Below, in pieces: positions 11,890 to 23,929 of a stretch of 64,000 bases of DNA. The notes beneath the pieces were generated by a model, which saw only the letters and a list, made by a program, of their open reading frames with translations, made no database searches and was not told the DNA's origin. Position 1 is the stretch's first letter. Every line of letters begins with the position of its first letter. The stretch comes from Trichopria drosophilae (Eukaryota > Arthropoda > Insecta > Hymenoptera > Diapriidae): the NCBI GenBank assembly GCA_030407085.1, contig CM059583.1, positions 20,992,001 to 21,056,000 on the forward strand, read 5' to 3'. A program made the position numbers and the translations under genes.

Positions 11890-12376
11890 CCCCTTCGTTG
11901 GCACAGAAATTTCTCCAAAAAGTGCATAGAATAGCAGGAATTTTTTTTATCGCCATTTCGACTCCAACCCGTACTGAAGAGTTTTCGAGGTCGCTGATTA
12001 CGAATTTGAACTCAAAATTTGCAAATTCAAAATGGCGAATCCAATATGGTGGCCGAAAATGAAAAAAATTACTTGATTGTGATGAAATTTTTTACTGGGG
12101 GTTTTTCGAGGTGGCTGATAGCGAATGGGAATTCGCCATCTTGAATTTAGAAATTTCAAGCTCGAATTCCTAATTAGCAACCCGAAAACCCCTAAGTAAC
12201 AAATTTCGTTACTATCGAGTAAATTTTTTTTTCATTTTCGGCCGCCATATTAGACTTGGATTCCAAATCGGAGCAAGTTAAATACAAAAAAAAAAACGAT
12301 GTGCGCACTATTGCGTCAATGTCACACAGGGCACCTTCCAATTCCGCGCACTATTGCTTCAATGCCAACGAAAGGG
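11890..12376. mobile_element. piggyBac-type MITE (TTAA target)
   Basis: The left border is TTAA (11886-11889) followed by 'CCCCTTCGTTGGCA'. The right border is 'TGCCAACGAAAGGG' followed by TTGA, a one-base-mutated TTAA. The element is 487 bp. Inside are inverted copies of 'ttttcgaggt.gctgat' and 'aaatggcgaatccaatatggtggccgaaaatg'-type segments. It has no coding capacity. Confidence 0.8.
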
Positions 12377-12379
12377 TTG

Positions 12380-13185
12380 ATAAGATATTCGACTGATCAA
12401 TTGTTAATAAATTAACACTTACAGAGGCAGATCATTTTTCCAGTATGATTACTCTCTTAATAATACTCCGATGGGTAGGGTTGAATTTACTTCAGATTTA
12501 GGCATTCTTTTTATCAATTTATTTTCTTTTACATGTCATACCAATACAATCATTACGTAAGTGTTAGGAATATCCGAATTCATCAAAGAAGAAAAATATG
12601 ATCTTCATAAGCTCGAAACTATTTTATATATGTATTAAACTCTAGTCGCGCCTATTCTTAATTATGCGTTTGTAATTTGGTCTGCGTATATATGCAAGTT
12701 GTTTAATTAGCTCGTATATTAGTCCAACACGAGTTAAAATATATATTTTCTAAAACTGCCAAGCTTTTGAATTATATTGATTGAAATTATGAACCAATCA
12801 TGGAAGGTTTTTATTTGATATCAGTTCGGCAACTTCGTTCATTTTTTATGTTCATTTAAAGTTACTCACAGTTGGGCTAAGATATTTCGTCTCTTAAAAG
12901 ATGCGTCACTTTTCTGAAGTTTATCGGTAATATCGAGAATACCATACCACGGAAGATAGTTTAGAACTCTTAATTCGGAAATAGTTTATGCTTTTTGACT
13001 GAGAACAGGCTCCAATAGTGTAATGCGTTTGTTAAATGAGTCCGTACTTGCATAGCACCTTTGTGCTAATCATCATTGTAGCAGAGTATAGCAAGACTCA
13101 CGGCAGTATTAAGTACATTCCTGTTACTAAAAATAGTTTTTGAAGATCCGGCCTTTTCCTTTCCTTGAAGGTTCGGAGTGTTTGT
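12380..13185. other. No supported feature
   Basis: A+T-rich DNA. A few short stretches (for example 12640-12950) could be very old LINE-like coding remnants, but frames are too broken to name. No local-family exon was seen. Confidence 0.4.
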
Positions 13186-13195
13186 AGCTTAGGGT

Positions 13196-13400
13196 ACATG
13201 TCAAAAAACCGAATTTTGAAAATACGAAACATTAAAAAATCGACATTTACAAAGATGACATTGCTGTTTTTCTGAATATAACAGCTTTATGACTCATTGG
13301 CTTTTTGACAATCATCGTTTTTTGAGTGCCGGCTTTTTAAATGTCGATTTTTCAATGTTTCGGATTTTTTAAATTCGGGTTTTTGAGTTGTTCCCGTAGC
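13196..13400. repeat. Inverted-repeat hairpin element
   Basis: The left arm has 'ccgaattttgaaaatacg' then 'aacattaaaaaatcgacatt'. The right arm has 'aatgtcgatttttcaatgtt' then 'cggattttttaaattcgg'. The spacer is about 100 bp. It is probably a small MITE. A similar 'aaccgaca.att...aaa' hairpin-like stretch occurs at 28400-28560. Confidence 0.55.
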
Positions 13401-13679
13401 TTATTCTAGTTTAAGAATTCAATTTCTACCATCGTGCACTGCATATGTTAATAGTTAATGACTTTAAAATTTCAAAAAGCAAGCAAGAACAACATTTTAT
13501 GGAAGTACTAAAAATTAGCTGTAAAAGAGGCCTCAAAAAAGCGTAGAGTAGGATCACTTAGGGTAAGTTCGTGTGAGAGAGGACACTTTCTGGAAAATCA
13601 TTTCTCATACCGCACGTGCTAAACTATCATAGGTACATAGTGTTTATTTGATACCTGAACCATATAAGAATAAGGGTAA

Positions 13680-14036
13680 AGGAAAGGAATTATCCCCCGC
13701 TTTAATGACATTTTTAGCCTATTCGCGGGTCGGCTCTCGGGTGGATTAGTCGGACAGACTTTCAAAGACATTACAAGACAATACTTTTAGACAAACACAA
13801 GGATCACCCACCCAGAGCCAGTCCCCCCATTACTGCGCCCCGTAGAGCGACTTGACCCCTCTGTATCGGATTTGCACGGGGTCTGGGAAAACTACGGAAA
13901 ATCCAGACAGATACAGTCGACGAACTACTTTATCATCAGAGTATACCCTCTGACGGTAAAGCAGCTGTGTCTCCCACTCAGCAATCGGCCTGCTATCTTT
14001 GCCGTAGCGAGCGCAACGCTCGTTTTTTTTTTTATA
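13680..14036 (-). repeat. GC-richer island, probably the 3' part of a non-LTR element or other dispersed repeat
   Basis: The segment is clearly richer in G+C than its surroundings. It contains 'cccacccagagccagtcccc' and 'gcacggggtctgggaaaact', and ends in a small hairpin ('gagcg-caa-cgctc') followed by a run of T. On the minus strand it would read from a poly(A)-like start through 'taaagcgggggataattcc' to 'cctttaccctta', which resembles 3' ends of insect non-LTR elements. No coding frame is visible. The class assignment is a guess. Confidence 0.3.
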
Positions 14037-14039
14037 TTT

Positions 14040-14880
14040 TAACAGTCACCTTCCAAGTCGCGATCCTCAGTCAGGATGCTTTACTTGAAAGAGCGACTGC
14101 GCGTCGCGCCTTATTCACTTTCAGATAGGATTGAGATATATAATTTCATCACATAATCGTTATAAATAGTCATCAAAAAATCGGGAAGAATATGGCAGGT
14201 GAGATGGAACATCAACTTGTGCGTAACCTGAGTATGAACTAAGCGCAATTATATTCATATTACCTTCACCGAGGTCCAAATGCTGTGATCCTTGCATATT
14301 TTTTGCAATTGCTTGATCCTTGTTATTTTTCGGACTTGTCAAGAAATAATTTAAAAAATGTATGTCTGCCCCACCTCACCCGATCAAAAAACTCGAAAAT
14401 AATTTCAGACACAATAGAAAATTGACAACGGGAGTGAATGAATTTTCATTAATGTATAAAACTTTGCAGTTATTAGGGGGAATGCGTACATTAAAGCAAC
14501 TGAATATTGAAGTGTCCCATCACATCCGAACTTACTCTACAAGTCTGCGTGAATGTATGCGTGAGTGTTTCTTATTTTAATTTGGGATTAATCGGGTCTT
14601 TCTTAATTTAACATATTTACTCGATGAGAAAGATGGGGACAAAGCCAATTCTGACAAATGACGAAGTAACGCTACAATATCTTTAGCCAGTCTTGGCCGG
14701 CCATTAAAGAAACGGTTCGGGTGTTATACAATTGGCGTATAGGGAAATTACAGTATTGCCAACAGACATATGTCGCGGTACGGGAATCAATCTGATTGAA
14801 TATTGTGACGAAATATCGTCAATCTACCCCTGACCTGAACATCATAAAAAAAAATTGCATTTCATTTCATTTTAATACGT
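14040..14880. other. No supported gene
   Basis: Short open frames at 14160-14342 (-) and 14362-14580 (+) show no recognisable family, splice context or signal peptide. I treat them as chance frames. Confidence 0.4.
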
Positions 14881-14929
14881 CCATTTTTCATTAATTAATT
14901 CGTTTGGTATCGATAAGTAAATATATTTC

Positions 14930-15430
14930 GTTTGTCCCTTTCTTTCCTATAGCGTTGTCCTTGTTTCCTAATTATATTAAGTAAACATGTAATTTTTATT
15001 CGTGATTGAAGACTGACAATGCGTGTTTTCGTGTTGTCCTCGTCCCTCGGATATGTTGGTCCCTGTCGCACTCGTTGTTGACGTTTCGAGGCGCATACAT
15101 TTAGCGTACAGGGGCCGCATACGTAACGTGTAGTGGTGTGCGTCGCAGTGGGAGAGGAATGCCCCTCTTCCCGCACAAGGGACTTATGTCCTTGTTGGGG
15201 AAGGCGACACTCGTCGCACTCGTGTGGGTTGCCGGTCGGCGTCTCTGTCCCTCCCTCTGCCGCACAACCGTTTCATTAATAAGTTTGTGTGTCTTGTTTC
15301 TCCTATTGCGATGTCCCTTTTGAAAATACCTTTCCTCCTCCCCCCCCCCCCAACCTTCCCCGACTTATCGATACCAACGATTGTATTACGTAATGCAATT
15401 ACAATAGAGAAGGGGTGATTTGGATCCGAA
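14930..15430. repeat. GC-richer island with 'gtccctt' words
   Basis: The patch has repeated phrases such as 'cgtttgtccctttc', 'cgcatac', 'gtcgcactcgt' and 'cccgcacaagggac', and a C run near 15341-15351. Open frames occur on both strands because stop codons are scarce here, not because of coding signal. It may be a fragment of an LTR or another transposon. Confidence 0.25.
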
Positions 15431-16440
15431 GTACGGACGTCAACGAACTTTTGAGACACTCCAATTTTGCGTTCCCGTCCTTGCGCCTCCTTTGCGATTT
15501 TTATTTACATTTTATACTTTTGCGTTTTTAGTTCTTTTTGCGTATTTATTTCTTTGATATTTGTGTTTGCGAATAATTGTGTTAGTGCGTTCCAGATCTG
15601 GCGAATATTTAAGGATTAAATAGATTAGATTAAGTAAGTAGATTGAAATTGCGTATCCATATTTTCCCTTTTCCTTCACCTTTTCTTTTTTTTTTTATCG
15701 TGTTATTTCGGTCATTTTAAAAGTAATCTCACCTTCGCGTCGAATTTCGAACCCCTAATTAGATAGTCCCTTTTGGCGTGTCCCATTTCTTTTATCGTTA
15801 TTTTATTGTTATTTATTATTTGTAATTTTTATTAATATATATTTGTAGTGTTTTATATTTTGTCTTTTACAATTAATTTATTAACCTCTCCATAATACGG
15901 GTTATAATATATTAATCGGCAATATGCCCAATATAATCCAGTTGCCCATATATAATATGTGCCTAGTCCTGGAATGATACTGTGGTGGATCTGATTGCAT
16001 ACGATACCTGCATTACAGCCTACAGAGGTGTGCTAGTGCAATTCCGATCATTGCATGAGAATAGCATTTTGTTGCTCAACGAGAAATTTGCAAATGGCAC
16101 GGTACAGTGCCTGTACAGGTAGAGTTGGTCTAGTACAGTTGGAGAGAAACAGATCCAGGAATGTCATTCGGTGTACGGAGTTTATTTTTAAACTCACATC
16201 CCTATATTGGGCTGCATTGGGTGAGTAATGAATGATAACAACCCAACTTATCATTATTGCATAATTGTGCCAGCGTAGGATACAAACATTACTGGCAGCT
16301 TGAACCAAAAATGTAATGCAGATTTTGGATGTCTATCTCATATTTGTTAGTTACGGATGAATTAAAGAATCCTTTTCAATAATTAATTTATTAGTAAAAA
16401 CGTCGCAACGATATAAACTATGGTGTTAATTAGGAAAATT
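15430..16440. other. No supported feature
   Basis: T-rich DNA with no repeat ends, exons or protein motifs that I can name. The 16048-16308 (-) frame has no supporting feature. Confidence 0.4.
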
Positions 16441-16450
16441 CGTAACTCCA

Positions 16451-16803
16451 GATCGGCTTCGTGGCTCAGGCGGTTAACGCACTGGACTACGAAGTCGTAG
16501 GTCGTGAGTTCGATCCCCGTCTGGTGAACAATTTTTCGATTTCGTTTCCAAGCAGCAGCTCGCTGTTGGTTAGACGAGCCACGTTGTTTGTGTTTACGTT
16601 TCGAAAGTATTGTTTATCTGGCGGAAATCGACTCATGACCGCTGCTGTACTTGGTGTAGGTTTCTGCAGTCCTACATTTCATACACAAATGTGAAGTATG
16701 GCGCCATCTGTCTAAGTCGATCTGCAGCTCTCGCAAAATCATAGTAAAATAATAATAAGCCAACAATTGAGTAAAAAGGGCGATTCCGCCCGTTAATTAA
16801 TTA

Positions 16804-16840
<37 letters not shown>
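16451..16840 (+). mobile_element. tRNA-derived SINE with poly(A) tail
   Basis: The head (16455-16530) looks like a tRNA. It has an A-box-like 'tggctcaggcgg', an anticodon-loop region 'gactacgaagtc' reminiscent of Arg-ACG, and a good B-box, 'gagttcgatcc'. An unrelated body of about 280 bp follows, then 35 A residues at 16806-16840. A short duplication, 'aactcca', flanks the unit (16444-16450 and 16839-16845, overlapping the A tail). These features indicate retroposition rather than a working tRNA gene. I did not confirm a paired acceptor stem. Confidence 0.75.
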
Positions 16841-16843
<3 letters not shown>

Positions 16844-16845
16844 CA

Positions 16846-18130
16846 AATAGAAAAGTAGTAAGAATGCCAACCAACCTGAATTAGTAACGGCAACTGTAAA
16901 ATGTTGCTTTGACTTGTTTACTACTTTTTGTAGTTAGAGCACATTCTGTCGTTGTGCTATGTAACTATTTTTTTCTGCATAGTAGAGATTGTTCAATGCA
17001 GCTAAATGCAATTTGTAGGTGAAGGAACAAGCTTTGAATTTGAATATTACTCATTGGCGAACCAAAATTTGTATACGCGTTTTCTTGAAAAAGACAAAAT
17101 ACGTCCGACTTAAACCCAGTGTCCTCTACATAACAGTTGTACTTATATCTATTTATCTCCAAGGAAAGGTAATATGCCAGTCTCGTATATGCCCGATTGA
17201 TCACACCTTCGCATCTTACTGCTCTAATATGCAAGAGCAGTTTATATTAGGAACCTCCGAAATAAAATTCCAGTTGGAGCATGTACTAGATTCCATGTTC
17301 GGCACATAATCGAGATGTACCCAAATAGATACATGTATGTGTAGACTGCAAATAGTTATCCTACATCTGTCCTGAGGTTCGTTGTGAGGGTTCCTTATAG
17401 TGACTGCACAGGTTGCCTTATTTCGTAGCTCAGTTCACTAGATCTCGAAGGGTGAATGTACTCCCAGTGTAGATTAAATTAAAAAAATAGGGTGAAAATG
17501 TGAGTATCTTATAACGGAGAACGCATTTCATGAATGTGCTTAGGGTATTTCGATTACAGAGAGTAGAGTCTTAATGTGCCTATGAAAGACTCTACGTTAT
17601 ACAATTAATCATCATTGGGAAAAATATTGAGAAAATCATAACACTCGCAGATTTTTTAGACAGATCCAGTAAGGAAATGAAAGGCCCAATGAACTCCTTA
17701 GTACAATTGATGGATTCAGAAAACGTCAACAGTCCGCATCATCAACAAATTCAGAGGTTACGATCAAAGTGACAAGTACAACAGAAAGAGAAATAAACAC
17801 AAGACCCCATTTGGAAAATATTTTGTGGAATTAAGTAAATATTAACATTAGTCAAGGAATTTTATTTTTATTCAAGTAAATAGTGAATATTCTTTCTAAT
17901 AAATGTTTTGTTGCGACTATTCAAAGAAACCATTTGCTTGAAGAGTTTGTACTTTAAGCTACTTCTAACTTTATATATCTCTAACATAATCGATTTACGT
18001 TCATGAATTTAAACAATCCATTCTATTAAATTAAACGCATTTGATCATAATAATATGCGTGTATTTGTCATTCGTTACTAGCAGTAACTGTTTTTCTTTT
18101 GTTTTCTTTACATTCTATGTAAACCATTAG
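16846..18130. other. No supported gene
   Basis: Frames at 16965-17234 (-) and 17019-17309 (+) overlap on opposite strands and have no recognisable domain. No exon of the local gene family was found. The end of this stretch is the 3' flank of gene B. Confidence 0.4.
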
Positions 18131-18143
18131 TTTTTAGGATATC

Positions 18144-20380
18144 TTAGTATATCATTTCCAATTTAAAAATCCCAGGTCGGCTCTTCGGACATTTCTCGTG
18201 TTCAGATTGGATGAGGGCACATGTACATCTCAAACTCATGTTTGATTTTCTCATACACCTTAAATTGAATTTATCTGCAGAATTAAATTTGTCAGTTGCA
18301 ACCTCGTATTCATCAGCAATTTTTGCACCGATTGTTTGGCAGTAATCAGCTGGACAATCATCGACAGTTCGGCAGTAAATAGCTGTAATTGAAAGGTGAA
18401 TTTTAATAACTATAGACTTAATTTGAAATGACCCGGGAAAAAATGGATTATATATAATTATATACAATTTTTGATACAATTAGATCCAATTATATATAAT
18501 TATATATAATTATATATGGATTTTGGCCGTATATAATTATATACAAAGCCGTCAATTATATACAATTATATATGCTAATATATAATTATATATGTTTATA
18601 TCCGATTATATATAATTATATACGGCCAAAATCCATATATAATTATATATAATTATATATAATTGGATCTAATTGTATCAAAAATTGTATATAATTATAT
18701 ATAATCGTATATAAACATATATAATTATATATTATTATATATAATTGCATCTCAATTTATATATAATTATATATAATCCATTTTTTCCCGGGGAGTTATT
18801 CAGTATATCTTACTAGTACATTACCATATAAGGGGAATCCCTTACTGCGCACTTATATCCTAATTATTTTTACGAGTGCACTAAGTAGACATAGCTATGC
18901 GCTATGCGCATAGACATGCGCTAAGTAAGCATTTTAGCACACACTATTACAAAATTGCTTTTCGCTAAATGTCATTACATTATATTTTTTTATTAGATAC
19001 CCCAAAAAAACTTAAATAAAGTCTCATTTGAAGAAATTAGTTCATACTCTAGATACTGTTAGGTATTTGTTGTTGTTTAATAACTTACCACTAAAATCAG
19101 TAGTAAAAAATACACCCTTTTCATTTGGAACGAATTGGTCTGATGGATTGGAGCAAGTGGAGTTACCCATTTCAATTTCTAAAACATACATATAAAATAC
19201 AATTAGCCACATATTGTAAAATGCAATGAAAGGAAAACTGTAAGTAAACTTTAATTAATACGAGAACACCAGATGTATCAAAGTGGTAATTAAAATACCA
19301 CCACTCCGTATTGCGTGAATCATGAAAGGATAAAAATATTGAGGTACGAAAATTATATTTTAAGGTCAAATAACATGTTAATACTCTACCTATTCCTCGG
19401 AAAGAAGGTCCTGGAGATCCTACCCAGTACTCAGATATACTTATTGTTTCGATAGATTTCGGATCGGTTGATGGTAATTCAAATGGTTTTTTGGCGGGAT
19501 CCAATGAAAATGTTTTTGGATAGCATTCGGTAGAGTAAGAAGAATATGATGGGGTTCTCAAAACATAGCATTGACAAGATTTGTTTGATGTGGATTTATC
19601 TCTAATTTGTTTCTGACAAGCAAGCTCCATTGGTGCGTCATCGTGTTTTGCGAATATGCTGCAGTAATCTACTGGACAATCGCTGGTTGATTTACATTCA
19701 CCTGGACAAGAATCGAATAATTATATTTCTTTATAAATTTATTCATAGACTTTAGAAGAAAGTTTTCTACTTACGGGGAGGATAAGATTCATATTTTCTC
19801 TGAACAGAACCATCTTGCTCTTTTTTCTGTACTAGTTTTTCTTCGTTGCATAGGATTTCACCGGTTGTATAGATCAATCCTCCAAGAACCTTCTCTGTAA
19901 TATATATCAAAGTTACTTTACTGGTATATTTTTTCACGGATTTTTCTCGAAACCTCTTTCGTCTTTAAGCATTAGTATCATAATGTTTCGTTTATTTTAG
20001 GGGTAAAAAAGAGTAAACAAATTAAAAGGCCAATGCGTTTAATCCCTCTTCCCGGTACACGCCATTTATATTTTTTTTTTGTTTTAGTCGATTTTAATAG
20101 GAGACATCATGACCGACATCCACGCAGCCACTATTTTATCGTCGATCATGAGTGAACAAATTTAAAAAAAAATATTTTTATACACTTGAATATATGAATT
20201 TTAATGTGAAATATATTTTATATTTTTCATACATTTTTGTGTTTAAAAGAAAATTATTAAAACATGTAACGTGGCATCATTTTCACATCGAATTAAACGT
20301 GTGTCAACATTATAAGATTTAAAAACGGTACCTGCAGTTAATAAAACCAGTATAAAAGTGACTGATGAAATAAACTTCAT
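18144..20380 (-). CDS. Gene B: secreted double 8-cysteine-module protein, five exons
   Basis: The spliced CDS on the minus strand is 20380-20332, 19894-19775, 19701-19390, 19178-19089, 18382-18144 (810 nt, 269 aa), with GT-AG joins in phase 1. Exon 1 encodes the signal peptide (MKFISSVTFILVLLTA). Exon 2 has one Cys in 'ILCNEEKLV' and ends 'YESYPP'. Exon 3 has seven Cys ('CKSTSDCPVDYC', 'CQCYVLRTPSY') and, at 312 nt, is the same length as exon 3 of gene A. Exon 4 has one Cys and 'GVFFTT'. Exon 5 has seven Cys ('CRTVDDCPADYC', 'RCTCALI') and ends 'KLEMIY', close to gene A's 'RIEMVY'. A and B are thus the closest pair apart from F and H. The last intron contains a 361-bp A+T palindrome. Function is unknown. 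Confidence 0.85.
18432..18792. repeat. A+T palindromic element in intron 4 of gene B
   Basis: The ends are 'cccgggaaaaaatgg' and its exact reverse complement. Between them are many 'tatataattatata' words and an inner inverted pair around 'ggattttggccgtatat'. The whole 361 bp could fold into long A/T stems. It is probably a MITE or an expanded AT repeat carrying terminal repeats. It lies inside an intron and does not break an exon. Confidence 0.75.
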
Positions 20381-20450
20381 TTTCAATCCTCTTAAAAAAC
20401 TACTGATCGTTTCACGAGACTGATCTGTGCCGTTTATTTTCTCCTTCTGG

Positions 20451-20458
20451 TGTTGACC
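20451..20458 (-). promoter_or_regulatory. GGTCAACA word upstream of gene B
   Basis: On the minus strand this reads GGTCAACA, about 75 bp before the gene B ATG. The same word lies directly upstream of the TATA box in genes F and H, and one base differs in gene E (43825-43832). Sharing among paralogs may reflect descent or a factor-binding site; it is a weak regulatory call. Confidence 0.3.
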
Positions 20459-20499
20459 AGCTGATTAAGTCTATTGATGTCTTGTTTTAGAACGCTGTA

Positions 20500-21700
20500 C
20501 TAGGAAAGAAGATTATAAATGAATATAGTTTCTTCAGAACAGATGGACGATATATGTTCGTTTTTTTATTTTTGCAAGTGATTAATAAATTAGGAAGGTA
20601 AAAGTCCCAAATATGAAACACTGTCCCAATCTTTGAAACACGTCAATAAATACTAGTATTACATCTTAAGCAAATATCATCTGACCAAAAATAATTATTA
20701 TTTCAAAAATCATAACTTATTATACAATAAAAATATTGAATGTTTAACGTTTTATAAATTCATTTTTGGTATTAATAGATAACTCTATCATAATGTCTGT
20801 TTCATGATTGGGAGATTTACCTTAAAAAGGATCCATAAACTGTGAAATTATGTTTTGTTTTCGGTATGTTTTGTCGAAATACCAACACTGGTTTATCTTT
20901 GAATTTCATGCAAGATATAGTAATACATCCTATAGGCATCACGACAAAACAACACATCAACAAAATAATTATCGGACAAAATATGTCAAATAATTAGGAG
21001 AAAATAATCACATTAAAACTATTTTTATCTTTGTAATATTATTGACATCTCCAAGTAATGTGTGATGTTGATAACTGAGTAAACTATTTTTTTTAATAAT
21101 AACAATTGCTTGCCTTTTTGACTTCGTAAATATTCAAAATTCATAATAATGAAGATGTGTACACGTTTAAATTACACGACTAACTAACATGTGATCGCAT
21201 ACGAAACATATTAAAGGTATATCATTTCACAATATTTACATCATAATATTTGTATCACGATGAGTGCTTAGAATTTTTAATTGATCGTATTCATTACTCA
21301 GTATTATTATAATAATTCATTTTCATTATTTTGTCACGATTACTATTTGTTCGATAATTTTATCGCGATTATGTTTGTAGCGATTATTTTGTGTGATTAT
21401 TTTGTCGTAGAACCGTCCTATGTAATTACTCTCACTAAGAATATGTATTTGGAATTTAATTTATCAGTTCTAGTATCGGTGCATCGAAAAAAAAACAAAA
21501 AATCATCACAAATTAAATATTTTTGTCAACATAAATTCAGAAATAAATCCAAATATTGCAGAAGAGATTATGACTTTGGAGGTAAAAAAGTTGAAAATAA
21601 TCAAAAATATTACTGTATATTGCATCCTAATTTTTCGTATGCCAATTTATATTTATTATCGTTACTTGTATTGTAATAGTATGTAGTATGTACATATATA
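20500..21700. other. No supported gene
   Basis: A+T-rich 5' flank of gene B. The 21281-21676 (+) open frame is long, but its composition is that of A+T-rich spacer; it has no domain I can recognise. Confidence 0.35.
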
Positions 21701-21704
21701 TGTT

Positions 21705-21708
<4 letters not shown>

Positions 21709-21797
<89 letters not shown>
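21709..21797 (+). repeat. (GA)n microsatellite
   Basis: An uninterrupted GA dinucleotide run of about 44 units. It creates a false serine-leucine ORF on the opposite strand. Confidence 0.95.
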
Positions 21798-21798
<1 letters not shown>

Positions 21799-21799
21799 C

Positions 21800-23122
21800 A
21801 TAACAAACAAGTGCGACTGTTAGATCGGCCGCGATGTGTCACGACCAATCAAATTGCACGGACTGTAATTAGAAATTCCCCAGGTGGGCATGATTTTAGT
21901 TCCAGTTGCATCCGCTGGTGGTGTTGGTGACGTTCGTGGCGCTGCGTTCGCACGCATCGGGTCGGAACACAGGGAGCACGTATGGTGTTAAAGAGACGCT
22001 TTGTGACTTCAGAGTGGATTAGATCGTACACGACAGTTTTTGTTATTCCAATTGAAAAATACTCCGTAGTCATCCGTTTTTCCATTCAAGATGTCCTTGG
22101 AGGAGAAGATTTGAGGAAATCAACCAAATCGACATATGTCTGTTGGAAGATTCCTTCGTATCGGATCGCCACGTCAACTGTTCGATTTTTGCGGACCAGC
22201 GTACCGACGCCATCAATTTGTTCGATGCCTTATCACGATTCAGTTCAATCGACAATTTAAAGGATTAAATCCTGGGATACAGCCCAATCTTTTGGTAACG
22301 ACGCTTCTCGATGGAAATGTGGTTGAGGACAACGGATGGTCGACGAAGTTAAAAAACGACGTTCGCTAAATTCAGCTAAGTAAACTATTAAAAGAAATCA
22401 AGAGCTCTCTTCTCTCCTCTCAATTAATTATATTATTTTTGTTTTTTATTTGATATGACGAGAAATGATCGGTCATATGTATATTTTGTTAAATCTATAA
22501 TTACTGAATAATCTCTTATTGTCAATTACGAAAGAATAAGGTTACAGCTTCCCCGATTAAATATGTAAAGATTGGACGATTATGTTGACGCGAAAACGTA
22601 ATAGAATACAGATTAATTTTTATTTGAAAGCAAAAATTCCGTTCGCCGGTATTTTTGGGTAGATTGCGATAATGTTATTTGCAAGTAATTCGAAGACTGT
22701 GAATTGATGATATTACATGTTATTAAGTATTATTTAAGTTAACGAAATAGAGTTGTTGCGAAGCGATGTGACAAAACGGGATTTAGATTAGAAAGATAGC
22801 AAACGACGAATATGTATTTTATGTTTTATGATAACTAATAATTAAACTGAATTATATGATATTAATATGACTTATTTGGGTATTTATTTAACGACACATG
22901 TGTTTAGTATATTATTTGCAGCTAAAAAAAATGAATGCAAGTTAAAGATTTGTTTGCTTTGGTGAAATTATTCTTTGTATCAAATAGTATGAATTTTTGA
23001 AGATGACACATTAACGTGTCATCCAAATAGAATTTATTACAAGTATAATGAACGAAATACATATTTTATTTGGATTTATATCGACGCCTTCTACTCATAA
23101 AATTCTATCTTAAATGATATTC
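21800..23122. other. Mostly featureless; possible coding relic at 22090-22265
   Basis: At 22109-22267 (+) one frame reads 'EINQIDICLLEDSFVSD', then 'ADQRTDAINLFDALSRF' and a stop, with codon use that looks less random than the surroundings. It has no visible start or family. It may be an old element or gene fragment. Nothing else was found. Confidence 0.25.
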
Positions 23123-23126
23123 ATAC

Positions 23127-23917
23127 TGTTACGGACGCTAGGCTACACGTGTAGCAGCGCACGTAGTCAGAAATATTCGCCGTTAATAAATAATAAAGCG
23201 GACACCTGAGATGTCCACAGCGACGTCATCCATCCGGTCAGACCACACGCGCTGGAGACCGTTGGAAATTAGAGATTCGGGTGCACTATTGTTAACCGAA
23301 TTGTTATAATAAATAAAGTGGCATTTGAAGACATCCGCTGTAGATTAGGAGGTCGAATTGGCGAACAACTGACCCGTCGATATCTGCACTTGCAGATATT
23401 CGAGCCGTTTCGGAAATCAGCGAATCGCAAAAAGCATCGATATCTGACACGAAAGCGGCGATTCGCGAAAAACGAGCCTTATCGGACACCGTGGTTGATA
23501 GTGTCTCGTGAACACCCCCGCTACCGAATAATGTGCAAAACCGACCTGACTTGTAACGGATAATTGCATTGTCCAGTCAGAGTCGCCCCGGAGCTAGAAC
23601 AGCTAATCTCGCGATCGGGAACTTGTGAAAACTTAAAGATCTCGGAACTTGGCACGCGGACGCCTTTTTCCAAGCGACTCTGCGTGAACACCTAAGTCGT
23701 CGACACGACTTAGTTTATTCATAACATACTATTCGCGTCCATCACGCTTGTCAAAGAAAACCTCTGCTCTCGGCAAAATATAGAGCTAATAAAAATTCTT
23801 CATACCTAAACCACTTATTCTTTTCACTTGGGGTATCGGTCCCCTTCACGTGTACTCCCAAATCCGAATTATACTGATTTAATAAACACTTGACGTTACG
23901 ATCTCAAATCCGTAACA
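23127..23917 (+). mobile_element. Solo LTR of a retrotransposon
   Basis: The segment starts TGTTACGGA and ends TCCGTAACA, the TG...CA type termini of an LTR, and is 791 bp long. The 4-bp duplication ATAC flanks it (23123-23126 and 23918-23921). A late 'aataaa' sits near the 3' end (about 23880). No internal retrotransposon coding sequence adjoins it, so recombination between two LTRs is the likely origin. Gypsy-type elements make 4-bp duplications, which fits. Confidence 0.8.
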
Positions 23918-23929
23918 ATACTAAACTAC

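Noticed and set aside
14895..15459. Overlapping ORFs on both strands in a GC-richer patch
   Set aside because: Open frames on both strands come from a lack of stop codons in the composition; no domain, splice site set or signal peptide supports either.
16451..16530. Possible functional tRNA-Arg gene
   Set aside because: The tRNA-like head runs into a SINE body and a 35-base A tail with a short target duplication, so it is a retroposed element; a paired acceptor stem was not confirmed.
18144..18479. 111-codon single-exon reading of gene B exon 5
   Set aside because: The upstream part of that frame is intron 4; the acceptor before 18382 gives the same phase and length as in the paralogs. The same applies to 19172-19630, 31577-31870, 53502-53780, 58555-58971, 59204-59470, 62507-62755 and 63019-63459, which mix intron with true exon.
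21281..21676. 131-codon ORF with hydrophobic and lysine-rich parts
   Set aside because: No family, no signal peptide of the local type and no splice context; composition matches A+T-rich spacer.
21627..21848. Serine-leucine repeat ORF on the minus strand
   Set aside because: It is the translation of the (GA)n microsatellite at 21709-21797, not a gene.
22090..22267. Possible host-gene exon
   Set aside because: The frame looks somewhat coding-like but has no usable start, no convincing splice pair and no family; kept only as a remark in the spacer entry.
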